Source: Isoetes taiwanensis | Lineage: Eukaryota; Streptophyta; Lycopodiopsida; Isoetales; Isoetaceae | Assembly (NCBI GenBank): GCA_021234155.1 | Contig: JAJEKV010000027.1 | Location: 16,152,891 to 16,216,890, forward strand | Length of the DNA stretch: 64,000 nucleotides | Direction of reading: 5' to 3' | Shown: one piece after another, positions 20,272-31,530 of the stretch | Layout of the letters: the number at the start of each line of letters is the position of its first letter | Position numbering within the stretch: position 1 is the stretch's first letter | The notes under the pieces: generated by a model | The model's input: only the letters and a program-made list of their open reading frames with translations | Told to the model about the DNA's origin: nothing | Databases searched by the model: none | Made by a program: the position numbers and the translations under genes

Positions 20272-22797
20272 ATGGATAATTTAGCCAATTTTAGCCCTAA
20301 ATTTCTAGCCTTTCTTCACGATTTCGCTCAGCTTGAAGACTCTGAGCGCTCCCCCTTGCTTCACCAGTTAAGTCTTTACCAAAAAAATCCAAAAAAATGT
20401 TTGCTCTTTGGTGATTTTGCTAACCTTCTATCTTCTGATCAGATCATGCACCCCAGAACTCAAAATGTACCAATCTGGGACAATCTTTCTAAAGACCCGG
20501 ATCTTTATGGTCGTCTTCCAATTCTGCACCCAAACACTCAAATTCCATTGCCTTATGGGGTGCGAAAACCAGTTAGAAATGTCTACTCAGATAAAGCTCT
20601 GGATCAAGCCTTAATGGAGACCCGATCTGCTGAAGGAAACAAGCAACCACTCTATCATGGTATTTCTTTAAATCTTCCCTCTGTGCATGAAAAGATGTCG
20701 ATTCTTAATGATACTGCTATTCTAGTTAAGGTCAACAAGTCTAGCATTAACTTAGGGAAGCTATGGACTTTTTGCCAAAATCTCCAAAAAGGTGTTCTCA
20801 TCAAAGCTATCTACTGGCTAAATTATCCATTTATCATGATTGAGTGTGAAAATAAAAGATCAGCAAATTCCTTTCTGAATCATGGTCCTCTGGTATTTGA
20901 AAATTACCAAATCTCCTTTCTTAAATGGAATCCCAGACTTGACACCAATTCCTTTGACTCTCTATGCATTGCTTCTACTACTCTACATGGCTTGAATCCT
21001 ATATACTGGAATGAAGAATGTTTCAGAACTTTATTTAGCTCCATTGGCACCTACATTTCCACTGAATATTATCCTGAGAGACCACCCCGTGCCTTCATCC
21101 AACTTGACCTTTCCAAAGACATTCCAATCCAAATTCCATTCCTTGATGCTTTTGGACAGAAGTCAACTCTATCACTAAGGTGGTCAGGCTTGCCTCCTCA
21201 ATGTCAAACATGTAAGAACAGGCATTTTTGGTATGACAATTGCAGATCATGCTCCAAGAATCAGATAGACATGACAGTAAATACAATTCCCTTGAAGGAT
21301 ATCAGTCAAGTTGAGAAAGTTATATCCCCACAGGATACAATGGCAACCAGAAATGCTATGCTTCTAGACAGAAATGCAACCTCTGTGATGGCATTATTAG
21401 GTAATGCATCAAATGCATCAAATGCTAATAAACATAATGATTTCAGCTGGAAAAGAGTCAATGGTTCTCAAAGGAGAATCATTAAGAATAGGTTGGAAAA
21501 GGAGAAGTCAAAGCAAACTCATGACCATCATAGCTCTGCAACAATTTCAAGTAAAAGTGCTTTGACAGGAATATTTAAAAAGCCTGCAGAAATAAAGGTC
21601 ATACAGAAATATGGGGAATATATTGGAAAAGGGAAAGCCCCTATGGTTCAGTCAGCAACATCAACAGAAGAATTGCACTCAACTCTTGATAGAATTATTC
21701 AAGATGCAAAAATATTGAATAATTCCAAACTGTCTTCTAAACTGGATCTTCAAAAAAGCAGTAAGGGAGATCTATTAATTAGGGAAAGCCATGCAAATAA
21801 ATCTCAACTCCTGGTTTCTACAACAATTCAGGAGAAACAAGTAGAGGAACAAGTAGAGATTCCTAAATCTCTGCAAAAGAAAACATTAGCAGTGGATAAA
21901 CGCAAGAATTCTTCATCAACTCTTCCTCAACACGACCTGGACAAAGTGGATAAAATAACCCCATTGGTTATTTCAAATGAACTTGGTCAAGAAAACATGG
22001 TTCTCTGCTCCAATCAGTTTCAGGTACTTGCAGATTTAAATACTAACCTTGATGATCAATTGTTGTCTGCTGGAAATCATGACATCCCTGCTTCAATTCA
22101 TGCTACTCCCTCAATTACACATAGTGATGTTCCCTTACCCCCCCAATCTCCATGTTCATTTCCTCCATCTCATTCCCAACCTCTGATTGATATTGAAATA
22201 TCCCCTCCCCTTGTGAACCAAAAGAGACAATCCATCTCAGCAGATATTGAGCAACAAATGGCCATTCTTCAGGAAGGGTTAGTCTGCATGAATTCAAATC
22301 ATATTGGCACTCAGGCCCAGGAGGTTGGAAAGGTTGACTGCTTCTCAGGCTGTTCCTCAGAGAATGCAATGGTTTTAGACACTCCAGATCGAGATCAGCT
22401 CCAAGTTGTTTATGAAACTCCTCCAAGTCTTAGTCCCGAGATCTGCATCAACTCTCATACTTCTCTTATGGACGCTCAAGTGCCCAGGCAAGTACCTTTT
22501 CATAATTCAGCTAAGAAATGCTTGTTTGATAGCTCAGTAAATAGGATGTTTGAGTTTATTCCAGGGGGTGCTTCTGATAGTGAGAGTGAGAAAGATCTAG
22601 ATTCTAATAAAGAAAATCTAGGGGAAAATATATGGGGAGATGATGAGCATTTGAGAGATTCTTTCTGTAAGGCTAAGCCTCATCCCAAATCTTTGCTAAA
22701 ATTGGTGGATGCCAATACCCCTGTCAATAATACTCGAAGTAAAAAATCTAAACAGAGTAATAAAAAATCTGGCAAAAATTTGGGGAGATCTAAATAA
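20272..22797 (+). CDS. LINE ORF1 protein (DUF4283-type, zinc knuckle), 841 aa
   Basis: One uninterrupted frame from ATG 20272. Residues 140-270 (NDTAILVKVNKSSINLGKLW, FIMIECENKRSANSFLNHGP, YQISFLKWNPRLD, LHGLNPIYWNEE) follow the DUF4283 RRM-like pattern of plant L1-like ORF1 proteins, which bind the element RNA. A DUF4283-typical GLPPQCQTCKNRHFWYDNC comes next: a C-x2-C-x3-H-x5-C zinc knuckle, spaced differently from the usual C-x2-C-x4-H-x4-C. The C-terminal half is low-complexity and Ser/Lys-rich, ending in a basic tail (NTRSKKSKQSNKKSGKNLGRSK). ORF2 starts 33 bp downstream. Being fully open while ORF2 is broken suggests recent decay or chance survival. Confidence 0.85.
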   Translation: MDNLANFSPKFLAFLHDFAQLEDSERSPLLHQLSLYQKNPKKCLLFGDFANLLSSDQIMHPRTQNVPIWDNLSKDPDLYGRLPILHPNTQIPLPYGVRKPVRNVYSDKALDQALMETRSAEGNKQPLYHGISLNLPSVHEKMSILNDTAILVKVNKSSINLGKLWTFCQNLQKGVLIKAIYWLNYPFIMIECENKRSANSFLNHGPLVFENYQISFLKWNPRLDTNSFDSLCIASTTLHGLNPIYWNEECFRTLFSSIGTYISTEYYPERPPRAFIQLDLSKDIPIQIPFLDAFGQKSTLSLRWSGLPPQCQTCKNRHFWYDNCRSCSKNQIDMTVNTIPLKDISQVEKVISPQDTMATRNAMLLDRNATSVMALLGNASNASNANKHNDFSWKRVNGSQRRIIKNRLEKEKSKQTHDHHSSATISSKSALTGIFKKPAEIKVIQKYGEYIGKGKAPMVQSATSTEELHSTLDRIIQDAKILNNSKLSSKLDLQKSSKGDLLIRESHANKSQLLVSTTIQEKQVEEQVEIPKSLQKKTLAVDKRKNSSSTLPQHDLDKVDKITPLVISNELGQENMVLCSNQFQVLADLNTNLDDQLLSAGNHDIPASIHATPSITHSDVPLPPQSPCSFPPSHSQPLIDIEISPPLVNQKRQSISADIEQQMAILQEGLVCMNSNHIGTQAQEVGKVDCFSGCSSENAMVLDTPDRDQLQVVYETPPSLSPEICINSHTSLMDAQVPRQVPFHNSAKKCLFDSSVNRMFEFIPGGASDSESEKDLDSNKENLGENIWGDDEHLRDSFCKAKPHPKSLLKLVDANTPVNNTRSKKSKQSNKKSGKNLGRSK

Positions 22798-22829
22798 GTT
22801 CCCTCTATTATTTCCTATCTCATCTTTAA

Positions 22830-24268
22830 ATGAAGATTGTTAGTTGGAATCTAAGAGGTATTAAAAGCCCCTTGAAGAGAAGGAGAGCAATTTCTCAAAT
22901 TAGGCAGTATGATGCAGACATTATCATGCTCCAGGAACTCAAACTCCCTAAATTCGAAGCTTCTAATTTGGGAGACTGGATTTACCCAGGCTCCTCATCA
23001 ATCTGGATTGAAGCTAATGGTACTAGAGGAGGAATGGCCATTATTTGGAAAAACTCCAGCATGTCTCCTTCTGCAATAGTCTTTCCAAAATGTGGCAGTC
23101 TGTCACTTTTTCTGTGAACAATATTTCCTTTGGAGTCATAAATGTGTATGCCTCCACCTGTGCAAAGGAGAGAGAAAACCTTTGGCCCAATATCAATTCT
23201 TGGATCACTCAAAATTCCTCTGTTGACTGGATTCTAGCAGGTGACTTCAATAATACCCCTACTTGGGACATGAAGTTGGGAAATAAAATTAATATGTCTG
23301 TGACAGAGAGGGTGAGTTGGAATAATCTTATTTCTGACTCATCCCTCATTCATATTCCTTCTTCTACCTCAGTTTACACTTGGTCTAATAAACAAAAAAA
23401 TCTTGATAGAGTGTTCTGTGCCTTAGATAGATTTTATGTCTCGAATCCAAACTCTGATTTTTGGGATAATTGCTATGTCACAAGTGATGATGGTACTTCC
23501 ATCTCGGACCATCAGCCTCAATTTCTTTCTACCAAGCATATGCTTAATCCCCCAAGGGAGAGAAACATTCCTTTCAAATTTAATTGTTCTCTCCTTCAAG
23601 GCAACACTTTTCTTGAGGAGTTCTCTGATTTCTACAGGTCCCTTGATCCCATGCTACCTAATACATCCATGAAAAATTTCTATTCCAAAATAAAAAAGGC
23701 TAAAGAGTGGATAAAGGCTTGGGCAAAAAATAAAAATAAGGCCAAGATTCAAGAAAAAGAAAGTCTTCTTCATAAGATGAAAGATGTGAGGTCCCTGCTG
23801 CAAATTGACCCTTATAATTCTAGTCTTCACATAGCAGAGGAATTAATTGAGAGGCACCTTAAATCCATTGAGGAAAAGGAAGCCAGATTTTCTGCAATAA
23901 AATGCAAAATCTAAGATTGACTATGGGAGCTCTAAGTTTTTCTTTCGAGTAGCTAAGTCCAGACTTCTCAAGAACTCTATAAGTCATGTAATAAATGACT
24001 CTGGCACTACTCTCAGCTCGAATCATGAGATCAAGAAATATTTTTATGACAGCTACTCATTTCTTTTCAAGGACAATGATCTTACTGCTACTGATATAAT
24101 AAACAGCGACAAATTTCTTGCTAGGCTGGACTCTATTCTTCCAAATCCTATTGATGCTATGGATATCTCCTTAACTGCTATTCCTGGGGAGGAGGAAATT
24201 TTTAAAACTCTATTGAGCTTCTCCAAGAACAAATCTCCTGGTCCTGATGGTTTTCCCCCCGAATTTTA
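22830..24268 (+). pseudogene. LINE ORF2, AP endonuclease and RT start
   Basis: ATG 22830 begins MKIVSWNLRGIKS, a standard APE-type endonuclease start. Catalytic signatures follow: QELK (Glu), AGDFNNTP (Asp/Asn) and SDHQP. A frameshift near 23090 moves the reading to the next frame (VINVYASTC onward), and a second near 23910 to a frame with FFRVAKSRLLKNS. The RT fingers motif KNKSPGPDGFPPEFY ends exactly at the Copia-A insertion. The protein would nick target DNA and prime reverse transcription, but this copy cannot make it. Confidence 0.85.
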
Positions 24269-24983
24269 TGTTGAAAATGTAAGTCATGTCATATTATAAG
24301 GAATTTAGAAAATTGTCATCTTATATTCATGAGAAGCAGTGGCAGTGAATATATTGTAGCTACAAAAACAACCTATGAGAAGCAGTGGCAGTAGGTTGTA
24401 AAGTCAATGCAAACGAATGCATATAAGTGCTTTATACATATAAGTGCTTTATGTGCTTTATGTGCTTTCCTAAAGCAGGTATGTGGGATAAATCGAAAGT
24501 AGCAGATTTCCTTAGCCAAGCCTGTGGGATATAGTTCAATAGTCAGATTGGAAAGCATGAATGATGCCTTAACCGCCGGACAGTTCTATTATAAGGTGAA
24601 GCAGAGCCTTAAAGAAGTATTCGGGTCCAAGGATGGTTTGATCCGTCTCATATACGATCGAATGGAGGCAGTCAACGTTGCTACAGGAATTTAGTCAATC
24701 CCTCTGCTACAGTGATCGTTTGCAATATTTTGTATTGGGATTTTAATGGTTGAAGAATTATATCCCAAGTTGACTAGTGCTTACTTGTTGGTTTTTTGAA
24801 GATTAATTTGAGCAAGGAATTATTGACCATAATGTGGCTTCCTTGCTGGTGTGAAGGGTTTGATTGAAATGCTAATGGTGTTGTGAAGCATAAATAAGAT
24901 TTGATAAGCCTGAATTATCATAAGAGTGAAGTTGAATGACATCTTTGCTAGGATAAGATTGAACGTGTTGTCTAGTTCTAACA
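24269..24983 (+). repeat. Copia-A 5' LTR (715 bp)
   Basis: Starts TGTTGAAAATG, ends TAGTTCTAACA. It differs from the 3' LTR at only about two internal bases (AAGTCATG/AAGACATG; ACTTGTTGG/ACTTTTTGG), so the insertion is recent. It contains an internal near-duplicate of GAGAAGCAGTGGCAGT. Confidence 0.95.
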
Positions 24984-24984
24984 G

Positions 24985-24997
24985 TGGTATCAGAGCC
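24985..24997 (+). other. Copia-A primer-binding site
   Basis: TGGTATCAGAGCC, complementary to the 3' end of plant initiator tRNA-Met, starts one base after the LTR. Confidence 0.9.
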
Positions 24998-25017
24998 AAT
25001 AAATCCAGGAAAGCAAG

Positions 25018-28000
25018 ATGTCTACTCGATTTGGAGCTAATCTCTTAAACTCCATAGAGGTCTTCAAAGGGAAAACAGGTTTCCAGATTTGGAAGCAAGG
25101 CATTCAGGAGGTGTTAGAATTTGAAAAATTATGGTACTTGATTGATCCTAATGTGGTTAATACAGCAGTCGTGGTATCTGGAGGAGAAGAATCAAGTACT
25201 TCAACCTCTGTTGCAGGTGGTGGAGCTAGAACAGCTGCAAGTGGTGAAGGTGGAACTAACTCTGGAACTAATGCAGCAAGAAGAGTTACTTCAGTGGCTA
25301 GCGTGGATGAGAAGGCAAGAATAATGGAAGCTCAATCCATAATATGCCAAAAGGTGGGGACAGCTATCAAGCTAAAACTCAGAGGTAAATCCCCTGCAGA
25401 AATATGGAAATTTATGTTAGATATAGATGTATTGGAAAAACAGTTGAGAAAATTAAAATTGTATGAGAAAGACAACATTACTGAATTTCTGGAAAAATTT
25501 GAATCAATAATTGCTGACTTAGAGGGAGCAGGAGTTGTGTTAAATGAGGACTATCAACTTCTAGCTATTTCTAGAGCAGTCTCCCATAATGCACAGTTAG
25601 CTACTTTGTTAAGAAATGTGGCTAAATCAAAAGAACATGCAATTAGAATGATCAGGACAGAATTTGAGCAGACCAAAGGAGATGATGATGATGATTCAGA
25701 GGCCATGTTTGTCAAACAGAAAAAAGGCAAGAAGGTGTTTAGTAAAAAACAAATTGGCCCATGCTTTAACTGTGATGCTTATGGTCACCTTAAAATAAAT
25801 TGCCCTAAACTTGGAAAAGAAGTTATTTGTTATAATTGTGAGGGTAAAGGTCACATAGCAACCAACTGCTCAAGTCCAAAAAGAGGGAAAGGGAAGAAAT
25901 TTGAAGGTAAAGGATCCAAGGCTAAGCCTAGCCTAAATATTGCTCGAGAAACAAGCCAAGAGGAAGATGAGCAGGATGAAGACATTGAGGTAAATATGTC
26001 TAAGGCTTGTTCTAAGATTAATACAAAATTTGACACTGATGCTCTTATCTTAGATTCAGGAGCTGAGAGATCCGTGACGGGAAGCTCAGAAATGCTTAAA
26101 AATGCCAGAGAAAAGAAGGAGGACATGTACAGTTTGGAAATGGGGAATTAAGAAGAATTGAGAGTGCTGGAGTTCTGGAGTTGTTTGACCTAGAAGGCAA
26201 AGCTGTAAAGCTAAAAAATGTGTTGTGCATACCAGGATTGATAAGAAATCTTATTTCAATATGCCAGTTAGTTGATCTTGGCTATAAAGTGGTGTTTGAA
26301 AAACTTTATTGTAATATTTTTCTTGGTAATAAAAAAATGTTTGTGGGAAAAAGAGTTGGAAATTTATATGGATTAAACAGACAACATTTGATGTCCAGTA
26401 TCAATTTGCTGACTTATCCATCTCTGAAAAATTGGCATGAAAGATTATGTCATGTTAATCCTGCTACAATTGAGGTATTAAACAAGGAAGGATTCCTTAA
26501 TATCAGCACATCTCAATCTGAAAAACAAGTATGCATGGGATGTATGCTTGGCAAACACAACAGATTACCTTTTAAGAAAAAAGGTGCAAGAGCAAAGGGT
26601 ATTTTGGATTTGGTACATACGGATTTGTGTGGACCACTTAATGTTGTTAGTCTGAGTGGGAAAAGATACTTTATGACTCTAATAGATGATTTCAGTAGAA
26701 AAACTAAAGTGTATTGCATTAAAACTAAAGATGCAGCTTTTGAAAAGTTTAAACAATTTGTTAATGAGATGGAGACTGAAACAGGAAGAAGGATCAAATG
26801 TTTGAGGTCTGACAGAGGAGGTGAGTTCCTATCAGGAGAATTTAAGAGGTTTTGCAAGAATAAAGGCATTAAAAGGCAACTAACTTGTAGTCATTCCCCA
26901 CAACAGAATGGTGTAGCTGAAAGGAAGAACGAACAATTTTAAATCTTTGTTAGGAGCATGTTAAAATCAGCGGGATTATCAAATTTCTTATGGGAAGAGG
27001 CGGTTCAAACTGCTGTGACTATTCAAAACATGTTGCCATCTGCTAGTACACATGGTGGAATTCACGATATGCTTTGGTCGGGAAAGAAACCAAATTATGA
27101 AAATTTGAGAGTGTATGGATGCTTAGCATTTGTTCATATACCAAAGGGAAAAAAAAAAATTAGATGATCGGGCTCTAATTACATATCTAGTAGGATATGA
27201 TAACCAGTCCAAGGCTTATAGGTTATATGATCCTAAAGCAAGAAGGGTAATTATTAGTCGAGATGTTTCCTTTGATGAGGGACAAGTTTACAAAGTATTA
27301 TCTAGACCTATAAAGCTGCCTGAAAATGTTAAGTTGATGAGCGAGAATGCTAAGGTCAGTATCTACTAACAAAGTAAATGAGATTGATCTGAGATGATGA
27401 TTTGAGGCCCGAGGCTGAAACACAAACAGAAATTGGGGAAGAAATTGAAGACTCTTTAGGGAAGGTGAAGAAGAATCAATAGATACAAGTCGGGTTGAAA
27501 GGTGCGTACTGTGAATTCAACAACAACCTCAAGTAAAAAAGAAAAAGAATGGAAGTGCAAAAACTTCAAGCGGGGCTTGAAATTTGAGACTGAGATGCAT
27601 GGTCGTGATGAAGCTGGAAGGAGTAAGAGATTGCAAGTTGAACAGGAGCATGAGGTAAACAATATTTTTGAAATTTTAATGCATCTAAACCCAGATGTGC
27701 CAAAAACCTTAGATGATGTTCTAGTTTCAAATGACAAAGAGCAGTGGCTAAATGCTATGAAAGAGGAAATGGATTCTTTTGTCAGGACTGACACCTTTGA
27801 AACAGTGAACACTCCAGAGGGTAAGAATATAGTAGGCAATAAATGGATTTTCAAAATCAAAACTGGAGCAGATGGTAAATCACCTAAATACAAAGCCAGG
27901 CTGGTTGCACAGGGGTTCTCACAGAAAAAAGGTCAGGATTTTGATGAAACATTTTCTCCTTTAGTAAAAATGAACAGTGTCAGAATGCTACTGGCTTTGG

Positions 28001-29190
28001 CAAATGCATGGAATCTAGAAGTGCATCACATGGATGTAAAAACTGCTTTCTTAAATGCAAAATTAGATGAGGAAATTTTCATGAAACAAGCACCAGGATT
28101 TGAGCAAGGGGAAGATAAGGTTTGGAAATTGAAAAGGGCAGTTTATGGGCTAAGACAATCTCCTAGAGAATGGTACAAATGCATGGATTCTTATCTTATT
28201 GAACAAGGATTTGTTAAGTTTTTGAATGATGGGAATTTGTATAAATTTGAATGTCAAGACGGTTGGTGCATTATTGCTTTATATGTTGATGACAACATTA
28301 TGGTGGCAAAAGGGAAAAAATGTTTATTGATGTGCAAAAGGTTGTTGAAAAGCAGATTTGAAATGTCAGACCTTGGAGAACTTACAAAGTTTTTAGGGAT
28401 TGAGGTGTCAAGAAATAGAGATAAAGGTACCATCATTTTAACTCAAAAAAGAGCGATCGAGGTATGCTTGAAAAATTTAAAATGAAAGAATGCAACATTA
28501 GTAAAACTCTGCTGCGCACTGGGATGTAAGCTTTCTCTTGACATGTGTCCTAAGAATGATGAAGAAAGGAAAATCATGGAGAAAATTCCATATAGATCTT
28601 TAACAGGATGCCTAGCCTATGTTGCTAATTGCACAAGGCCAGATATTGCTCATAGTGTAAACATGCTCAGTAGATACAACAATGATCCAGGGAAGGATCA
28701 TTGGATTGCTGCAAAACGTGTTCTGAGATATTTGAAAGGCACTATTGATATGGGAATTGCATACAATTCAAAAAACTTAATATTGACTGCATTTTGTGAT
28801 GCTGACTGGGCAGGAGATTTAGATGCAAGAAAATCAACATCAGGATACCTTATGATGCTTGGAGGAGGTCTTATAGCTTGGAAGTGCAAAAACAATCATC
28901 TATAGCATTGTTCATCGAAGGTTTGAGTATGCCTCAGCCACATTGTGTGCAAAAGAACTAATATGGGAAAGGAGGTTAATTTTGGAACTTGGAATTGAGC
29001 AGCCAAACTCTAGTGAGATGCTATGTGACAGTACAAGCTGCATAGCCATGACCAGAAATCCAGTAATGCATGAAAGGTCGAAGCATATAGAATTAGAAAT
29101 GCATTTCATTAGGGATGCAGTATGCAAAGGATTGATCCAAGTTAATTATATTAGTACAGATAAATAGGTAGCAGATATTTTGACAAAGGT
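25018..29190 (+). pseudogene. Copia-A gag-pol, multiply frameshifted
   Basis: ATG 25018 begins MSTRFGANLLNSIEVFKG. Gag has two zinc knuckles (CFNCDAYGHLKINC, CYNCEGKGHIATNC) and lacks about 11 residues between KFMLD and DVLEKQL that Copia-D keeps. The protease motif LILDSGAERS is present. After a frameshift near 26140 come the integrase H-H-C-C region (WHERLCH, CMGCMLGKH) and the DDE residues in HTDLCG, SDRGGEF and GVAERKN. Further breaks lie at 26940, at a nine-A run near 27155, in the 27370-27500 linker, at 28480 and 28900. RT has VHHMDVKTAFLNA and YVDDNIM; RNase H has FCDADWAGDLDARKS. With at least six breaks it is not autonomous, in contrast to its near-identical LTRs. Confidence 0.9.
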
Positions 29191-29270
29191 TCTGGCAGAG
29201 AAAAGGTTCACTGAGCTCAGAAAGCAAATCATGCATACAGATTCAGATATGACATAAGGAGATATGACAT

Positions 29271-29280
29271 GAAGGGGAAG
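29271..29280 (+). other. Copia-A polypurine tract
   Basis: GAAGGGGAAG lies where plus-strand synthesis should start; the next base (T29281) is the first LTR base, separated from the rest of the LTR by the palindromic insert. Confidence 0.7.
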
Positions 29281-29281
29281 T

Positions 29282-29832
29282 CATTAGGGATTTTTTGAGA
29301 TCATAAAAGGGCCTTTTAAGAACTGCTGACTAAGCTATATGAACTACCAATCAGAAAACAGAACTGGTAATCCAGTCAGCAAAACAGTTATAACTAACTC
29401 ACTGGATCACATTTTCTAGCATAAGTGTTGATAGAAAAGTCCAAATGAGCTATTGTTTAGTGCAATAGATAGGTCTCATTGAGATCTTTCCAATCTTGCG
29501 TGGTTTTGCATATCTTTTAGCTCCGTAGGATAGTAAAAAATGGTAAAAATCATATTTTTTGGAGTTTTGACAATCATAAGTGGTTAAAATATGTGCAAAG
29601 CACCTAAGGTTGGAAAGATCTCAACGAGATCTATCTATTGCACTAAACGAGAGCTCATTTGGACTTTTCTATCAATAGTTATGCTAGAAAATGTGATCCA
29701 GTGAGTTAGTTATAACAGTTTTGCTGACTGGACCCGTCAGGCTCTGATTTCTGATTGGTAGTTCATTTATCTTCATTTGGCTTAGTTGGCATGTTTTGAA
29801 GGCCCTTTTTTAATCCCAAAAAAACCCTAATG
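29282..29832. mobile_element. 551-bp fold-back MITE-like insertion at the 3' LTR edge
   Basis: The ends are CATTAGGG...CCCTAATG. The two arms, about 29282-29510 and 29605-29832, are near-complementary (for example GTTGATAGAAAAGTCC against GGACTTTTCTATCAA; CACTGGATCACATTTTC against its complement). The short spacer holds GGTTTTGCATATC. No ORF is present. It separates the first T of the LTR from the remaining GTTGAAAATG. No clear target duplication is visible, so the superfamily is unassigned. Confidence 0.85.
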
Positions 29833-30546
29833 GTTGAAAATGTAAGACATGTCATATTATAAGGAATTTAGAAAATTGTCATCTTATATTCATGAGAAGC
29901 AGTGGCAGTGAATATATTGTAGCTACAAAAACAACCTATGAGAAGCAGTGGCAGTAGGTTGTAAAGTCAATGCAAACGAATGCATATAAGTGCTTTATAC
30001 ATATAAGTGCTTTATGTGCTTTATGTGCTTTCCTAAAGCAGGTATGTGGGATAAATCGAAAGTAGCAGATTTCCTTAGCCAAGCCTGTGGGATATAGTTC
30101 AATAGTCAGATTGGAAAGCATGAATGATGCCTTAACCGCCGGACAGTTCTATTATAAGGTGAAGCAGAGCCTTAAAGAAGTATTCGGGTCCAAGGATGGT
30201 TTGATCCGTCTCATATACGATCGAATGGAGGCAGTCAACGTTGCTACAGGAATTTAGTCAATCCCTCTGCTACAGTGATCGTTTGCAATATTTTGTATTG
30301 GGATTTTAATGGTTGAAGAATTATATCCCAAGTTGACTAGTGCTTACTTTTTGGTTTTTTGAAGATTAATTTGAGCAAGGAATTATTGACCATAATGTGG
30401 CTTCCTTGCTGGTGTGAAGGGTTTGATTGAAATGCTAATGGTGTTGTGAAGCATAAATAAGATTTGATAAGCCTGAATTATCATAAGAGTGAAGTTGAAT
30501 GACATCTTTGCTAGGATAAGATTGAACGTGTTGTCTAGTTCTAACA
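29833..30546 (+). repeat. Copia-A 3' LTR
   Basis: Matches 24270-24983 almost base for base and ends TAGTTCTAACA immediately before the TTTTA duplication. Confidence 0.95.
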
Positions 30547-31530
30547 TTTTATTCTCAATTTTGGGACATTATGAAAACTGATATTATTGGCTTTGTGCAT
30601 GGGTTTTGGAACTCTAATCATTTACACTCTTCCATTTCTGCTGGTTTCATTACTTTGGTGCCAAAGGTGGACAATCCTGCTTCCTTCAATGAATGGAGGC
30701 CAATCTCTCTCACCAATTCTGCTTACAAACTCTGTGCCAAAATTATTGCTAGAAGAATTCAGGCTTTTCTCCAGAAAAATATAAGTGTCAATCAATCTGC
30801 CTTTCTGCCAAATAGATTTATCTTAGATAATTATATTAGTGCTATGGAAGGCTTACACTGGAATAGGATCTCCCATCAATCTTGCATTCTTCTTAAGTTG
30901 GATTTTAAGAGAGCTTTTGATACTGTAAATTGGGATTTCATTGACATTGCTCTCAAAAAAATGGGTTTTCATGCCAAACTCATATCTCTTATTCATGGTT
31001 TAAATTCTATGTCCAACTCTGCTGTCTTGATCAATGGATCTCCTTCAAAATTCTTCCCCTTGGCAAGAGGTGTCAGACAAGGTTGCCCATTGGCCCCTTA
31101 TCTTTTTCTCATTGTTGCTGAAATGCTCACGAGATGTGTTCTCCATTTGCAAAATTCTGGGCTGTTAACTGGTTTATCTCTTCCTAACAACCTGGATATG
31201 CTTACAATTTCACATTATGCTGATGACACTTTTGCCTTCTTGGATTCCAATCCCAGCAACATCAATACCTTCCTAGATCTTCTTAAGGAGTTCTCTGCAG
31301 CATCAGGTGTCCATCTCAATATTGACAAAAGTATGATCATAGGTGATGTCTCTCAGACTTATATTTGTGATATTAAAGTTCTGAATCCTAATCAAGCTTC
31401 CAAATTATTAGGTATGCCTCTCTCTCTAAGTCCAAATTTAAAGGGTCTTTGGGATCCTATCCTGCAAAGAATCAAAAGAAAACTGAATAATTATAGGAAT
31501 TGCCTATCTTTTGCAGGCAGGACAACATAA
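30547..31530 (+). pseudogene. LINE ORF2, RT continuation after Copia-A
   Basis: The frame continues as QFWDIMKTDIIGFVHGFW and holds the main RT motifs: LVPKVDNPASFNEWRPISL, LKLDFKRAFDTVNWDF (first catalytic Asp), GVRQGCPLAPYLF and HYADDTFAF (catalytic Asp pair). It ends KLNNYRNCLSFAGRTT then TAA. The thumb, the zinc finger and the 3' UTR are missing. The stretch is a single open frame of about 320 codons, so before the copia hit this part was intact. Confidence 0.93.

Larger units (their letters stand above)
24264..30551 (+). mobile_element. Copia-A, Ty1-copia element with target duplication TTTTA
   Basis: LTRs at 24269-24983 and 29833-30546 flank a gag-pol remnant. TTTTA occurs at 24264-24268 and 30547-30551. 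Removing one copy plus the element restores the LINE RT frame across the junction. Excluding the palindromic insert at 29282-29832 the element is about 5.7 kb. Confidence 0.95.
19615..31530 (+). mobile_element. L1-like LINE, split by Copia-A, 3' truncated
   Basis: Without the copia insertion the element spans about 5.6 kb: 5' region, ORF1 (20272-22797), ORF2 endonuclease and the start of RT (22830-24268), and RT (30547-31530). It stops abruptly after SFAGRTT, where the fingers-palm segment would continue. No RNase H, zinc finger, 3' UTR or poly(A) follows. Loss of the 3' end is unusual for a LINE insertion and implies later deletion or rearrangement. The 5' border at about 19615 is estimated from where the preceding coding remnant ends. 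Confidence 0.85.
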
